A stretch of DNA of 60,220 nt from the NCBI GenBank assembly GCA_023435565.1, contig JAEYRN010000041.1, positions 1 through 60,220 on the forward strand, written 5' to 3'. Numbering within the stretch: the first letter of the stretch is position 1; every line of letters starts with the position of its first letter. The notes beneath the pieces are model-generated. The model was not told the origin of the DNA and ran no database searches. It saw nothing but the letters and a program-made list of their open reading frames with translations. This document shows, piece by piece, positions 15,057-23,533 of the stretch. The position numbers were made by a program, and so were the translations under genes. Source of the DNA: Bacillota bacterium. Its GTDB lineage: Bacteria > Bacillota > UBA4882 > UBA8346.

Positions 15057-16076
15057 CTAAAATTGTGACAAAAACCGCATATCATTTTCATAAAAAAGCC
15101 GGATATCGTTTATGCCATATTTTAACATTGCGATTCTTTCAACACCCATTCCAAAAGCGAAACCGGAAACCCGGTCCGGATCGTAATTTGACATTTTAAG
15201 TACCAACGGATTAACCGATCCTGATCCTAAAATCTCCAACCAGCCACTACCTTTACAAATCCGACATCCTCTTCCGGCACAACTACAAGAAACATCCATT
15301 TCCGCACTTGGCTCGGTAAATGGGAAAAAGCTTGGTCTAAATCTAACAACCCGGTCTTCTCCGAAAAGTTTCTTAGCAAATATTGTTAATACTCCTTTTA
15401 AGTCACCAAAAGTAATCCCTTCATCTACTACCATCCCTTCAATCTGATGAAACATAGGTGAATGTGTAGCATCAAGCGCGTCACGCCGGTAGACTCGTCC
15501 AGGAGAAATAATTCGAAAAGGATTAGGATATGACTTTTCCATAGTCCTAACTTGTACTGGAGAAGTCTGGGTTCGTAACAAAATTTCCGGAGTAATATAT
15601 AGCGAATCTTGCATATCTCGGGCCGGGTGATTCTTGGGAAGATTTAAAGCTTCAAAATTATAGTAGTCGGTCTCAATCTCCGGGCCTTCGGCAATAGAGA
15701 ATCCCATCCCTAAAAAGATATCCTCAATCTGTTCCTGAACCAATTGTAATGGATGGGGATGACCGACTTTAGGCTTTCGCCCCGGTAAGAGGATATCAAT
15801 TTCTTCTTGGGCAAGTCTTAAATTCTGCTCGCGGTTGGCTATTATTCGGCCCTGCTCTTCCAAGGCAGTTTCGATTTCCTCCCTGACTCGGTTAGCCAAT
15901 TCGCCTATAATCGGACGTTCCTCAGGCGACAGCCCACCCATTCCTCGGAGAATTGCAGTTAAAGTTCCTTTTTTGCCAAGGACCTTAACGCGGATTTCAT
16001 TGAGGGAGCCACTATCTTGCGCTGTTAAAATTTCGCCGATAGCCTCTGCTTTTAACCTTTCCAATTCCTGCCTCAT
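15057..16076 (-). CDS. pheS: Phenylalanine--tRNA ligase alpha subunit
   Basis: The catalytic class II subunit, 339 residues, the usual size. An N-terminal coiled coil (~1-85) is followed by the catalytic fold: motif 1 (GFSIAEGPEIETDYYNFEALN, ~115-135), motif 2 (TSPVQVRTME and RVYRRDALDATHSPMFHQIEG) and motif 3 (GFAFGMGVERIAMLKYG). ATG at 16076. First gene of pheST, about 175 bp past the T-box terminator. The space between terminator and start contains a copy of the dispersed repeat. Confidence 0.98.
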   Translation of the reverse strand: MRQELERLKAEAIGEILTAQDSGSLNEIRVKVLGKKGTLTAILRGMGGLSPEERPIIGELANRVREEIETALEEQGRIIANREQNLRLAQEEIDILLPGRKPKVGHPHPLQLVQEQIEDIFLGMGFSIAEGPEIETDYYNFEALNLPKNHPARDMQDSLYITPEILLRTQTSPVQVRTMEKSYPNPFRIISPGRVYRRDALDATHSPMFHQIEGMVVDEGITFGDLKGVLTIFAKKLFGEDRVVRFRPSFFPFTEPSAEMDVSCSCAGRGCRICKGSGWLEILGSGSVNPLVLKMSNYDPDRVSGFAFGMGVERIAMLKYGINDIRLFYENDMRFLSQF

Positions 16077-16168
16077 TATTAGGAAACCTCCAGTAAAAAA
16101 TATTCAAATATTTATTTCAAAACTTGTTAATAAAACCTATACATAAGTAGAAGTTAATTCCTATTTGA

Positions 16169-16230
16169 TAGCATTTGCATTCGGCATCAAGGATGAAAAT
16201 CTTAGTTGAGAAATTATTTCATCCTATATA
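16169..16230 (-). repeat. Dispersed ~62-bp repeat, copy 2
   Basis: On the minus strand this begins TATATAGGATGAAATAA and ends CCGAATGCAAATGCTA, matching copy 1 at both ends and partly in the middle. It lies in the pheS leader, after the T-box terminator and before the pheS start, so it is transcribed whenever the operon is on. Confidence 0.6.
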
Positions 16231-16249
16231 TCCATTATTTGCCTACACT

Positions 16250-16687
16250 TGAATAAAAAAAGAACAACCTTCCATCCATCGGGACGAAAGGTTGTTTCGT
16301 GGTACCACCCATAATAAAACTTTGATAGGTACGGGATATGTAAAATCCGATACCCTCTCCTCATAACGGTGGAGAACCGTCGCGACCTACTTGAGTGTTC
16401 AGTCTGCAGTTCAGGAGGGAACTTCCCTACGCCGGTCCGGGAAAGGTTTTCAATCAAGACCTTTCTCCCTGAGCCATCCCAGACAAGGTACTTTACTCCG
16501 TCATTACATTAATGTATTTAGTTGGAAATTAACTCAAAGATGCTTTGAGTATCTCACGGTAAACCAAGTAGGCGCTGATCGAACCTGTACTTTCAAATAC
16601 TTTCCAAAAAAACTCAGCCGACACCTTCACTTCAACATCAACCCCTATTCACTGACTGTTGTCGTGAAAAACGGTCACCGTATTACT
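16250..16687 (-). promoter_or_regulatory. T-box riboswitch controlling pheST
   Basis: The hallmark GGGTGGTACCACG lies at 16310-16298 (minus strand). It is followed by the terminator stem AACAACCTTTCG.../...GGAAGGTTGTT and a T-run at about 16253-16298. Upstream are the long stem I region (~16560-16680, containing an AGTA-like internal loop) and further stems. T-box leaders read uncharged tRNA and prevent termination when the cognate amino acid is short, so this one should respond to tRNA-Phe (GAA). I could not place the specifier codon with certainty. Confidence 0.93.
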
Positions 16688-16693
16688 AAAACT

Positions 16694-16722
16694 ATTATAT
16701 CAAAGCTGCTTCACTTTGGCAA
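16694..16722 (-). promoter_or_regulatory. SigA-type promoter for the T-box-pheST unit
   Basis: Minus-strand TTGCCA (16717-16722), 17-base spacer, TATAAT (16694-16699). The predicted start is near 16687, at the beginning of the T-box stem I. Confidence 0.85.
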
Positions 16723-16843
16723 GTGTTGATAAATATAAGTTACAACAATATTTGGAACACATATACAAAAGAAAGTACATTAAATACCAGGTCTATCACA
16801 TTTTTTAGCCCGGAATGGTCTAAAAATTGAATAAAATTAGAAT

Positions 16844-17635
16844 TTATTTTAATAAACGTTGACGCAAAGCTTCATAAATTAAAACCCCGGCAGAGACAGA
16901 AGCATTAAGGGATTCGGCTCCCCCTGGTTGAGGGATTAAAGCTTTAGTAATTATTAAACTGTTCCATTCGGGATTAAGACCACTACCTTCGCTGCCAATT
17001 AAAATTAGTGATGGTTTTGTAAGATCGAACTCGAAACAATATTTAGTACCTTTGGGATCACCTGCTAATATTTGAATTCCTCTTCGTTTCGACCATTCAG
17101 CTATAATATGCGGCTGGAGGTCCCGATATATTTGCTGGTGAAAAATACCTCCCATACTTGCCCGGACTACTTTACCCTGATATGGATCGGCTGTGTTTGG
17201 GGTAAGTAATAACCCGTCACATCCGGCCGCCCAAGCGGTCCTTATAATAGAGCCAACATTGCCGGGGTCTTGAAGCCCATCTATGATTAAACCCAGCTTA
17301 AAATCGATAAAACCTATAGAATCCGGCTGAGAAGGAATAGTAAGTGTTGCCAATATTCCTTGAGGGTTTTCGGTTTCACAAATTTTAGCCATCACAGGTT
17401 CAGATACTTCAAAACCCTGACAGTTAATGTTAAGAACTTTTAATAGTTCTTTTCCTTCTGTTGTCCTAGTAAGCTTCTCCGACCAAAAAAAATGTTTAAT
17501 ATTTGAACCGGAATTTAACACCTCCTGGACTAAATGAATTCCCTCCGCTAAAAATAGGTTCTCCTGAAGGCGGCCTTTTTTATAATGTAGTGATTTTACT
17601 AATTTTATTAAATCATTGGAAATACTCGTAATCAT
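16844..17635 (-). CDS. TrmH/SpoU-family RNA 2'-O-methyltransferase
   Basis: S-adenosylmethionine-dependent ribose methyltransferase of the trefoil-knot class, 263 residues. An N-terminal substrate-binding domain (~1-95, with LAEGIHLVQEVL) precedes the knot domain containing motif 1 (LQDPGNVGSIIRTAWAAG, ~121-138), motif 2 (LILIGSEGSGL, ~208-218) and motif 3 (IPQPGGAESLNASVSAGVLIYE, ~231-252). The target (23S rRNA as for RlmB/TsnR-like proteins, or a tRNA) cannot be decided. ATG at 17635. It follows the M48 protease gene by 12 bp, so they are probably co-transcribed. Its distance from pheS suggests it is a separate unit. Confidence 0.9.
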   Translation of the reverse strand: MITSISNDLIKLVKSLHYKKGRLQENLFLAEGIHLVQEVLNSGSNIKHFFWSEKLTRTTEGKELLKVLNINCQGFEVSEPVMAKICETENPQGILATLTIPSQPDSIGFIDFKLGLIIDGLQDPGNVGSIIRTAWAAGCDGLLLTPNTADPYQGKVVRASMGGIFHQQIYRDLQPHIIAEWSKRRGIQILAGDPKGTKYCFEFDLTKPSLILIGSEGSGLNPEWNSLIITKALIPQPGGAESLNASVSAGVLIYEALRQRLLK

Positions 17636-17647
17636 CTGTGTCTGCCT

Positions 17648-18397
17648 TTACATGGCTTCAATTCTTTTTATTCGCTCACTAGTAGGCGGATGGGTTGAGA
17701 ATAACTGTAAAAGGGAAGAACTTTCACCACTATCGGACTGTCCTTCCATCCGTTTCCAAAAATTTAAGATTTCTTCTTTTGGATATCCCGCCCTCTTCAT
17801 AAACTTGACTCCATAGGCATCAGCTTCATATTCAGCTTCACGGCTATACCCGAGTTGGGCTAGGTTAATCGCTACCATTCCGATTTTAGTAATCTCTTCT
17901 TTACGTTTCTCGCTGCTTTTATTAACAACCAATCCCAATAATGCACTCATACCAATAGTTCGGGAAATGGCTTTCATGCTATGCCGTTGATCAACATGAG
18001 CTATTTCATGGGCTAGCACTCCAGCCAATTCTCCGTCGCTTTTGGCATATGAAAGTAACCCGGTATGGACAAAAATATACCCTGCTGGTAAAGCAAAAGC
18101 ATTGATGGTTTCATCTTTAACAACAGCAAGACTATAATTAACTTCTTTTTTTCGTCCTGATTGGTCTACTAGTTTAGAAAAGATCGAGTTGAGCTGTTTC
18201 TCATTTTCAGGAGGTAATTGGACAACTTGTTTCTCGGTGATAATCCGTTTGTAAGAAATGTGGCCAATTTCCTTTTCCAGCCCTAGTGATAAGGAATCAA
18301 CGAAATTTTTTTTTGCGGAAATACTCGAGGGAGATAATAAATAGATTATTAGCGCAAAGAAGATTAAAGAAATTAAACGGCGTTTCATTAGTCTCAC
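17648..18397 (-). CDS. M48-family zinc metalloprotease, exported or membrane-anchored
   Basis: 249 residues. An N-terminal hydrophobic segment (~6-28) looks like a signal peptide or anchor. The catalytic motif HEIAH lies in LAHEIAHVDQRHSM (~128-141), and the third zinc ligand is in EYEADAYGVKFM (~191-202). The arrangement resembles BepA/LoiP-type periplasmic M48 peptidases, which act in outer-membrane protein quality control in diderms. That function is inference, although the LPS genes in this window fit it. The ATG at 18397 or the third-codon ATG (18388) could be used. It lies 5 bp after the Kdo-kinase-like gene. Confidence 0.88.
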   Translation of the reverse strand: MRLMKRRLISLIFFALIIYLLSPSSISAKKNFVDSLSLGLEKEIGHISYKRIITEKQVVQLPPENEKQLNSIFSKLVDQSGRKKEVNYSLAVVKDETINAFALPAGYIFVHTGLLSYAKSDGELAGVLAHEIAHVDQRHSMKAISRTIGMSALLGLVVNKSSEKRKEEITKIGMVAINLAQLGYSREAEYEADAYGVKFMKRAGYPKEEILNFWKRMEGQSDSGESSSLLQLFSTHPPTSERIKRIEAM

Positions 18398-18402
18398 CCC
18401 AA

Positions 18403-19233
18403 TTATAAAATGAATAGTTTTGATTTAAACCGGCGTATTTTTCGTTTGAAAGCCATCCATTTACCTCTTCTAGCAAGAGCTTTATGAATATTATTAATTA
18501 GTCGGTTATTACTTTGAGGGTTATAACTATTAAAAAAAACAGATTGGTCTTGTTGCTTCAAAGCTAATCGTCCCAGATCCTTAGCTCTGGCCTTTAAAGA
18601 TATATTCTTTTTCTCTCTAGCCCGATTTAAGTCAATAAAAAAAAATTCGGGTTTATTATCTAAACTTTTAATTAGAATGTTTGTAGTATTAAGATCATTA
18701 TGGATAATCCCTATATCATGCATTAAACGGATATTTTGCGCTGCTTCGATTATAATCTTTCTTTTCGTATTTTCGTCTGTTTTTTTAATAACTTGAGAAA
18801 ACGAAGTGTCACAATCTAAAAATTCAGTTAAATAGTAACAACTAATTAATTGGTTAAATTTGCCTCTATCCTCAACAATTGCAATCGGACGCGGAGTATT
18901 TAAACCGTTTTGAAGGAGATATAAGGCTATCTCTAAAGAACGATAGGCTTTAGAAGGTAGAAAACGAAAACGAAAACGGTCGTATTTGCGGAGTAATTTA
19001 TATTTTTTTACTAGAATCTCTCGTTTAAGGCCTAATAAATCGTTTTGGCCAATTCGAACTAAAGCATTACGATTATCGTGAATCGCTTGACCTTGTTTAA
19101 GTTGTTCTTCCAAATTAATTAAAAACCCTCGAAACTGGGGTGAATCCCAATCCTTAGCAAGTTTTATTTGTCTGACTATATTTGGTTCAATAAAATGTAT
19201 AAATTCGATAAATTCAAAGCCTAGTTGTTTCAT
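18403..19233 (-). CDS. Lipopolysaccharide kinase-like protein (WaaP/Kdo kinase type)
   Basis: About 276 residues with a RIO/WaaP-type kinase core. The catalytic loop HNDLNTTNIL (~181-190) has the catalytic Asp, and IDLNRAR (~203-209) takes the place of the DFG element. The basic C-terminus (RRGKWMAFKRKIRRFKSK) suits contact with an anionic membrane surface. Family members phosphorylate Kdo or heptose of the LPS inner core on the cytoplasmic face. I chose the ATG at 19233, preceded by TTGGAGTG; an open frame extends to 19296 but would run into the rnpB terminator. Next to an M48 protease gene. It could be another small-molecule kinase. Confidence 0.72.
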   Translation of the reverse strand: MKQLGFEFIEFIHFIEPNIVRQIKLAKDWDSPQFRGFLINLEEQLKQGQAIHDNRNALVRIGQNDLLGLKREILVKKYKLLRKYDRFRFRFLPSKAYRSLEIALYLLQNGLNTPRPIAIVEDRGKFNQLISCYYLTEFLDCDTSFSQVIKKTDENTKRKIIIEAAQNIRLMHDIGIIHNDLNTTNILIKSLDNKPEFFFIDLNRAREKKNISLKARAKDLGRLALKQQDQSVFFNSYNPQSNNRLINNIHKALARRGKWMAFKRKIRRFKSKLFIL

Positions 19234-19261
19234 AGCTAATTCACTCCAATAATCTATAGCA

Positions 19262-19289
19262 AAGAGAAAAAGCGGGGAAGCCCCGCGTA
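19262..19289 (-). terminator. Terminator of rnpB
   Basis: On the minus strand GCGGGGCTTCCCCGC is a strong hairpin followed by TTTTTCTCTTT. It lies 30 bp past the end of RNase P RNA and just before the kinase start. Confidence 0.88.
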
Positions 19290-19320
19290 GTCTCAAATAT
19301 TTATCTCATATGGGTTATAA

Positions 19321-19693
19321 ATAACTGTCTCTATAAGCCGAGTTCTGTGCCCTTGCGGGTGGTAACCATTTATCTTGGACGCCGGTTGCCCGGTGTCTCC
19401 AGCAGCCAACCCGGGAGAAAAACGGGCCGCTTTATATCTCCCCTATTTGGCCTTGCTCCGGATGGGGTTTTCCAAGCCGATCGATTCCTCGACCGCTGGT
19501 GCGCTTTTACCGCACCTTTTCAGCTTTGCTGGGAGTATGAAATGGTTTGAAACCATTCCATATAAAAACCAGCGTTTCCTTTTCTGTGGCACTTTCCGTG
19601 AGGTCGCCCCCCCTGGATGTTATCCAGCATCCTGCCCTATGGAGCTCGGACTTTCCTCAGATCAAACGATCCGCGGTTACCCGAGACAGTTAT
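19321..19693 (-). ncRNA. rnpB: RNase P RNA
   Basis: Catalytic RNA of the tRNA 5'-processing enzyme, ~373 nt. The minus strand holds the conserved GAGGAAAGTCCGAGCTCC start region, the CAGGGGGG-type loop, the ACGGCGTCCAAGATAAATGG-like stretch near the 3' end and GGGCACAGAACTCGGCTTAT. The 5' end ATAACTGTCTC (19693-19683) pairs with GAGACAGTTAT (19331-19321), forming an 11-bp P1 helix that fixes both ends. A SigA promoter lies just upstream and a terminator just downstream. Confidence 0.96.
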
Positions 19694-19703
19694 AACATAA
19701 AAA

Positions 19704-19732
19704 ATTTTAGCATATCAAATCTTTTATGTCAA
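19704..19732 (-). promoter_or_regulatory. SigA-type promoter for rnpB
   Basis: Minus-strand TTGACA (19727-19732), 17-base spacer, TAAAAT (19704-19709). The predicted start, ~19697, agrees with the P1-defined 5' end. Confidence 0.85.
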
Positions 19733-19773
19733 ATATTCGTTTAAAAATAGAAATAAATACGATCACACAAACA

Positions 19774-20484
19774 TTAATAAAAAATTATCCTGCCACAATT
19801 CTCACACAAAAGGATTTGGTCCTCACCCCGTTTTGCTTTTTGGAGTAACGAATCGGATAAACTCACATGACAAGCGCCACAGCAACCAGCCTTAATTTGA
19901 GCAATCCCAACACCATTATGAGAACCGGCGATTTTATTCAACTTATTTAACCATTCCTCTAATACCAAAGGTGTTAATTCATTAAGCTCAGATTCTAGTT
20001 CGGTTAATTCCAAGTTAAATTCAAAAATTTTCTGCTTTATTTGCCCTTCAAGAGATGTTAATTGTTGGTTGGAAGTTTTGTCTGCTATGATAATTTGATC
20101 CTTCAATTTGGTTAACTTCTCTTCTTCCTCCATTAAACGCAGAATGGTTTCTTCAATTTTTGTTTTTAAATTGGAGTATTCAGCAGCTTTTAATTGGATT
20201 TGTTCCAATTCACGAGAATTAACTACTGAACCGCCATAAAGCTTAGACTCCTCTTGTTGTATCTTATCCAGACAGGACTTTAACTCCAAATCAAGTTGTT
20301 GCTGTCTTTTTCGGACCGAATCTTGTTTTTGAGCAATAGAAGCTAATTTATTACGATACTCTGCTTGTTCAGCTTTTAACTTAATTAAGACCGAATTTTG
20401 TTCTGTTTCAACGACAGATTTTCTTAAAGTCCTTTGCCGGTTATTAATCTCTTGAATTCTAAATAAAATAGGAAGATAAGCCAT
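19774..20484 (-). CDS. Coiled-coil protein with C-terminal zinc ribbon (zf-RING_7/CT398-like)
   Basis: 236 residues: a long antiparallel coiled coil (~5-175, rich in Glu, Lys, Gln, Leu) followed by a zinc ribbon with CGACH (~199-203) and LCENCGRIIFY at the C-terminus. The family is widespread and usually sits next to the Nif3-like gene, as here. Some relatives bind RNA polymerase or nucleic acid, but no role is settled in Bacillota. ATG at 20484. It lies 8 bp downstream of the small zinc-finger gene; the Nif3-like gene, this zinc-finger gene and the coiled-coil gene probably form one operon. Confidence 0.85.
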   Translation of the reverse strand: MAYLPILFRIQEINNRQRTLRKSVVETEQNSVLIKLKAEQAEYRNKLASIAQKQDSVRKRQQQLDLELKSCLDKIQQEESKLYGGSVVNSRELEQIQLKAAEYSNLKTKIEETILRLMEEEEKLTKLKDQIIIADKTSNQQLTSLEGQIKQKIFEFNLELTELESELNELTPLVLEEWLNKLNKIAGSHNGVGIAQIKAGCCGACHVSLSDSLLQKAKRGEDQILLCENCGRIIFY

Positions 20485-20492
20485 TATTTCTC

Positions 20493-20675
20493 CTAACTTC
20501 GAGTTGCTCCTAGCAAATCCTTATAAGTATCGATATCCATCCCTACATCGGTCCGTTTGGCGAAAAAATCGGAACCTCTTTGTCGGGAGCATTCAACGCA
20601 TCTCTTGGTGTCGGGTAATGCTTCCATCCTTTCCTTAGGAATAATTTTACCACACAATTCACATTTTTTATTCAC
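20493..20675 (-). CDS. Small C4 zinc-finger protein, DksA/TraR-like
   Basis: 60 residues with one C4 zinc finger (CELCGKII at ~5-12 and RCVECSRQRG at ~25-34), then a short C-terminal helix. It resembles the zinc finger of DksA/TraR proteins without their coiled-coil arm, so an RNA-polymerase role is only a guess. I chose GTG at 20675, nine bases after GGAGG; the TTG at 20684 directly abuts that site. It lies 14 bp after the Nif3-family gene. Confidence 0.72.
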   Translation of the reverse strand: MNKKCELCGKIIPKERMEALPDTKRCVECSRQRGSDFFAKRTDVGMDIDTYKDLLGATRS

Positions 20676-20689
20676 AAGTGGCAACCTCC

Positions 20690-21799
20690 TTATAAGGTTA
20701 AGTATGGTTCCTCCTGACTTTTACCTTTTATCACCTCGAATTTCTCTTCAGATTTGAAAATATTATTTAAAAAACTAGCTATCAAATGAGCAAAACAATA
20801 TTCAGTACTTCCGTGTCCAGCAGCAATTACCGCCAAGCCGTTTTCACGAGCGGCGATAAAATCATGATAGTTAAGTTCACCGGTTAGATATAAATCAGCA
20901 TGTTGACCAATTGCTTTATTGAGAAGATTACCACCACTTCCGGAACAAAGGGCTACCCGTTTAATCGGGCGGGAAAGGTCTCCGGAGACCCGGATATCTT
21001 TACAAGATAATTCTTTTTTAACTAAACGGCTAAATTCTTCTAAAGTTGCAGGATATTTCAAATTGCCGATTCTTCCCATCCCGTGTGATGAAGGATTAAT
21101 CAGTGGGTATATATCAAACGCCGGTTCCTGATATGGATGATTTTCATAAATTGCTTGAATAACCATAGCAAGTTGACTTTTTTCCGTAACCATCTCTAGG
21201 CGGACTTCGGATGTCCTTTCAAAAATCCCGGGAGTCCCGATAAAAGGATTGGCGGAGTTATCCGGTTCAAATGTTCCAACTCCCGAAGACTCAAATGAAC
21301 ATTTTTGATAAGCGCCGATAATTCCTGCTCCGGCTTGAGACATAGCATTCCTTACCTTTTCCAAGTAAGCCTCGGGAATAAAAACAATCACTTTATAAAC
21401 GTAAGATTCGACTGATTCAAGCGTTATAATGTTTTCAAGGTTAAACCGCTCAGCCAAATATTGATTAATTCCTTGTTTTGATTTATCAATATTAGTGTGG
21501 GCTGCAATCAAAAATAGGTCATGCTTTAAAAGAGCAATTATTAGTTTTTCAACTTCATTTTCATAGATAATTCGTTTAACAGGCTTAAAGATGAGTGGGT
21601 GATGGACAATAAAACCATCTACCTTATGATCTAACCCTTCCTCCAAGGTCCTTTGGTTAAAATCTAAAGACACTAAAATTTTATTAACTGTTTTATTCTT
21701 ATCGCCGATTTGCAACCCAACCTGGTCCCAGGATTCCGCCAAATCCCATGGGGCCAATTTAGCGATTGCATTTATAATCTGAGTTAAGACTGGCAAATA
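20690..21799 (-). CDS. Nif3-like dinuclear metal-centre protein (GTP cyclohydrolase 1 type 2 homologue)
   Basis: A 369-residue YqfO/Nif3-family protein: N-terminal Nif3 half (IGLQIG-like start WDQVGLQIGD, HHPLIF ~70, AAHTNID ~103), an inserted CutA-like ferredoxin fold (~130-235), and the C-terminal Nif3 half (VALCSGSGG and AGHGSTEYC, metal ligands). These form toroidal hexamers with two metals per subunit; the reaction is unproven. The real start is most likely TTG 21799, preceded by GGAGG at the right distance. A frame extending to ATG 21847 has no such site. It heads the operon with the zinc-finger and coiled-coil genes; this gene neighbourhood is common in Bacillota. Confidence 0.9.
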   Translation of the reverse strand, partial: YLPVLTQIINAIAKLAPWDLAESWDQVGLQIGDKNKTVNKILVSLDFNQRTLEEGLDHKVDGFIVHHPLIFKPVKRIIYENEVEKLIIALLKHDLFLIAAHTNIDKSKQGINQYLAERFNLENIITLESVESYVYKVIVFIPEAYLEKVRNAMSQAGAGIIGAYQKCSFESSGVGTFEPDNSANPFIGTPGIFERTSEVRLEMVTEKSQLAMVIQAIYENHPYQEPAFDIYPLINPSSHGMGRIGNLKYPATLEEFSRLVKKELSCKDIRVSGDLSRPIKRVALCSGSGGNLLNKAIGQHADLYLTGELNYHDFIAARENGLAVIAAGHGSTEYCFAHLIASFLNNIFKSEEKFEVIKGKSQEEPYLTL

Positions 21800-21849
21800 C
21801 TTACTCCTCCAGGTTAAATAAGATACTATGCCTTTTTGAAATGTCAAAC

Positions 21850-22176
21850 AAATATTACTATTTCGTTTTTATCAACTGAAATCCTCCCCAGACCATATAT
21901 TTTTATTCGGCATAAACCCTTTTGAAAACTTTTTTAAAATCAAATAAACCCTAAACTCAGCAATAACTATAACCCAGATAACTAAAATACCAATTTTAAA
22001 CAAAATTAGAATACAACTATGAATAGTTTATACATAATGAGAGTAGTCAAGTAAATACATAATAGGAAGACCCTATATATAGTTCTGAATTGAAGGTGAC
22101 ATGAAATTCGGGGGTATTAAATAAAATAAAAAAAGTGACGACATCTAGTGCCTCACTTTAAATATAAATCTAATAA
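21850..22176. other. A+T-rich gene-free stretch
   Basis: I see no open frame with a ribosome site, no strong hairpin and no repeat in this ~325-bp stretch between the Nif3-family gene and the tRNA. Promoters for the Nif3-family operon probably lie here. Confidence 0.5.
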
Positions 22177-22251
22177 TGGTGGGCCCACTTGGGATCGAAC
22201 CAAGGACCGATCGGTTATGAGCCGACTGCTCTACCCCTGAGCTATGGACCC
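22177..22251 (-). tRNA. tRNA with anticodon CAT (Met elongator or Ile2)
   Basis: A 75-nt cloverleaf with encoded CCA. The acceptor GGGTCCA pairs with TGGGCCC, the anticodon loop is CTCATAA, and the T arm has GGTTCGATCC. The anticodon is CAT. The GGCTCATAACC context also occurs in tRNA-Ile2, whose C34 becomes lysidine, so the amino acid is not certain. Confidence 0.9.
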
Positions 22252-22269
22252 AAAAAAGGAACATAAAAT

Positions 22270-22298
22270 ATTATACAACTTTTTTTCAAAAACATCAA
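22270..22298 (-). promoter_or_regulatory. SigA-type promoter for the CAT tRNA
   Basis: Minus-strand TTGATG (22293-22298), 17-base spacer, TATAAT (22270-22275). The predicted start is ~12 nt before the mature tRNA. Confidence 0.7.
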
Positions 22299-22311
22299 CC
22301 GTAAAGCTTAA

Positions 22312-22342
22312 AAATAAAAGGGGCGTTTTAAACGCCTTTCGT
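22312..22342 (-). terminator. Terminator after rpoD
   Basis: Minus-strand AGGCGTTTAAAACGCC hairpin followed by CCTTTTATTTTT, 20 bp past the rpoD stop codon. Confidence 0.85.
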
Positions 22343-22359
22343 TTATTTGATAAAAGTTT

Positions 22360-23475
22360 TTAATCCAAGAAATCTTTAAGCTTTTTGCTGCGGCTGGGAT
22401 GGCGTAATTTCCGCAACGCTTTAGCTTCGATTTGACGAATCCGTTCGCGAGTAACATTAAAGATTTGTCCCACTTCTTCTAAGGTACGAGCCCGACCATC
22501 ATCCAGTCCGAAACGAAGACGCAATACTTTTTCTTCTCTAGGGGTTAGGGTATTTAAAACATCTTCCAACTGTTCTTTTAATAGACGGAAAGAAGCTGCC
22601 TCAGCCGGTGCCGGTGCATCCTGATCTTCGATAAAGTCTCCTAAGTGACTATCTTCCTCTTCTCCAATTGGTGTCTCTAAGGAAACCGGTTCTTGAGCAA
22701 TTTTGATGATTTCCCGGACCCGTTCGGGACTCATTTCCATTTCTTCGGCAATTTCTTCCGCCGAAGGCTCTCGTCCCAAAGCTTGCAAAAGTTGCCTGGA
22801 AACCCTGATTAATTTATTAATAGTCTCCACCATATGCACTGGGATTCGAATTGTTCTAGCTTGATCGGCGATAGCTCTGGTTATAGCCTGCCTAATCCAC
22901 CAGGTCGCATAGGTACTAAATTTAAATCCTTTCCGATAATCAAATTTTTCTACAGCTTTAATTAGCCCAAGATTACCCTCTTGAATCAAATCTAAAAAGA
23001 GCATTCCGCGTCCCACATAACGTTTAGCGATACTAACTACCAAACGAAGGTTGGCCTCAGCTAAGCGACGTTTGGCTGTCTCGTCTCCATCCTCAACTTT
23101 TCTAGCCAATTCGACCTCTTCATTGGCTAAAAGAAGCGGTACCCTTCCAATTTCCTTTAAATACATTCGGACCGGATCATCAAGGGAGATACCTTCCGGG
23201 ACAGTCAAGTCAATTTCAACTTCCTCTTCATCAGGTTGAAAATGGTCTTGGTCTTGGTCTTGATCATCTTCATTTGTTTCTCCGGTAGTTTCCGGTAAAA
23301 TCTCAATCCCTTGATTGGACAAGGTTTCATAGATATCATCTATTTGTTCCGGAGATAGTTCAACCTGTTCAAAAGCATCCATTATATCACGATATGATAT
23401 TATCCCTTGACGCTTGCCTTTTTGAATTAATTCTTTTATGTTCTCCATGTTTGGCAAGGTTTTTTCTTTACTCAA
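22360..23475 (-). CDS. rpoD: Primary sigma factor RpoD/SigA
   Basis: Housekeeping sigma-70 factor, 371 residues, the same size as the Bacillus subtilis SigA. A short region 1.1-like N-terminus (~1-60) is followed by an acidic tract with a QDQDQD repeat (~70-85), region 1.2 (DDPVRMYLKEIGRVPLL, ~98-114), region 2 (ANLRLVVSIAKRY, FLDLIQEGNLGLIKAVEKFDYRKGFKFSTYA, split ~145-190, WWIRQAITRAI), region 3 (~220-285) and region 4 (TLEEVGQIFNVTRERIRQIEAKALRKL, ~336-362). Start is TTG 23475 with AAGGATGG upstream. Directly downstream of dnaG, the standard macromolecular-synthesis order. Many SigA-type promoters are visible in this window. Confidence 0.98.
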   Translation of the reverse strand: MSKEKTLPNMENIKELIQKGKRQGIISYRDIMDAFEQVELSPEQIDDIYETLSNQGIEILPETTGETNEDDQDQDQDHFQPDEEEVEIDLTVPEGISLDDPVRMYLKEIGRVPLLLANEEVELARKVEDGDETAKRRLAEANLRLVVSIAKRYVGRGMLFLDLIQEGNLGLIKAVEKFDYRKGFKFSTYATWWIRQAITRAIADQARTIRIPVHMVETINKLIRVSRQLLQALGREPSAEEIAEEMEMSPERVREIIKIAQEPVSLETPIGEEEDSHLGDFIEDQDAPAPAEAASFRLLKEQLEDVLNTLTPREEKVLRLRFGLDDGRARTLEEVGQIFNVTRERIRQIEAKALRKLRHPSRSKKLKDFLD

Positions 23476-23533
23476 TGTCGATTTACCATCCTTCCTGGGA
23501 ATGAAAGACTGTTATCTAATAAAATCTCTAATA

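Noticed and set aside
16391..16729. Open frames across the pheS leader
   Set aside because: They overlap the T-box RNA and have no ribosome site.
19234..19296. Longer N-terminus of the LPS kinase-like protein
   Set aside because: It would include the rnpB terminator; ATG 19233 has a fitting ribosome site.
19347..19695. Plus-strand open frames across rnpB
   Set aside because: They are antisense to RNase P RNA and are explained by its sequence.
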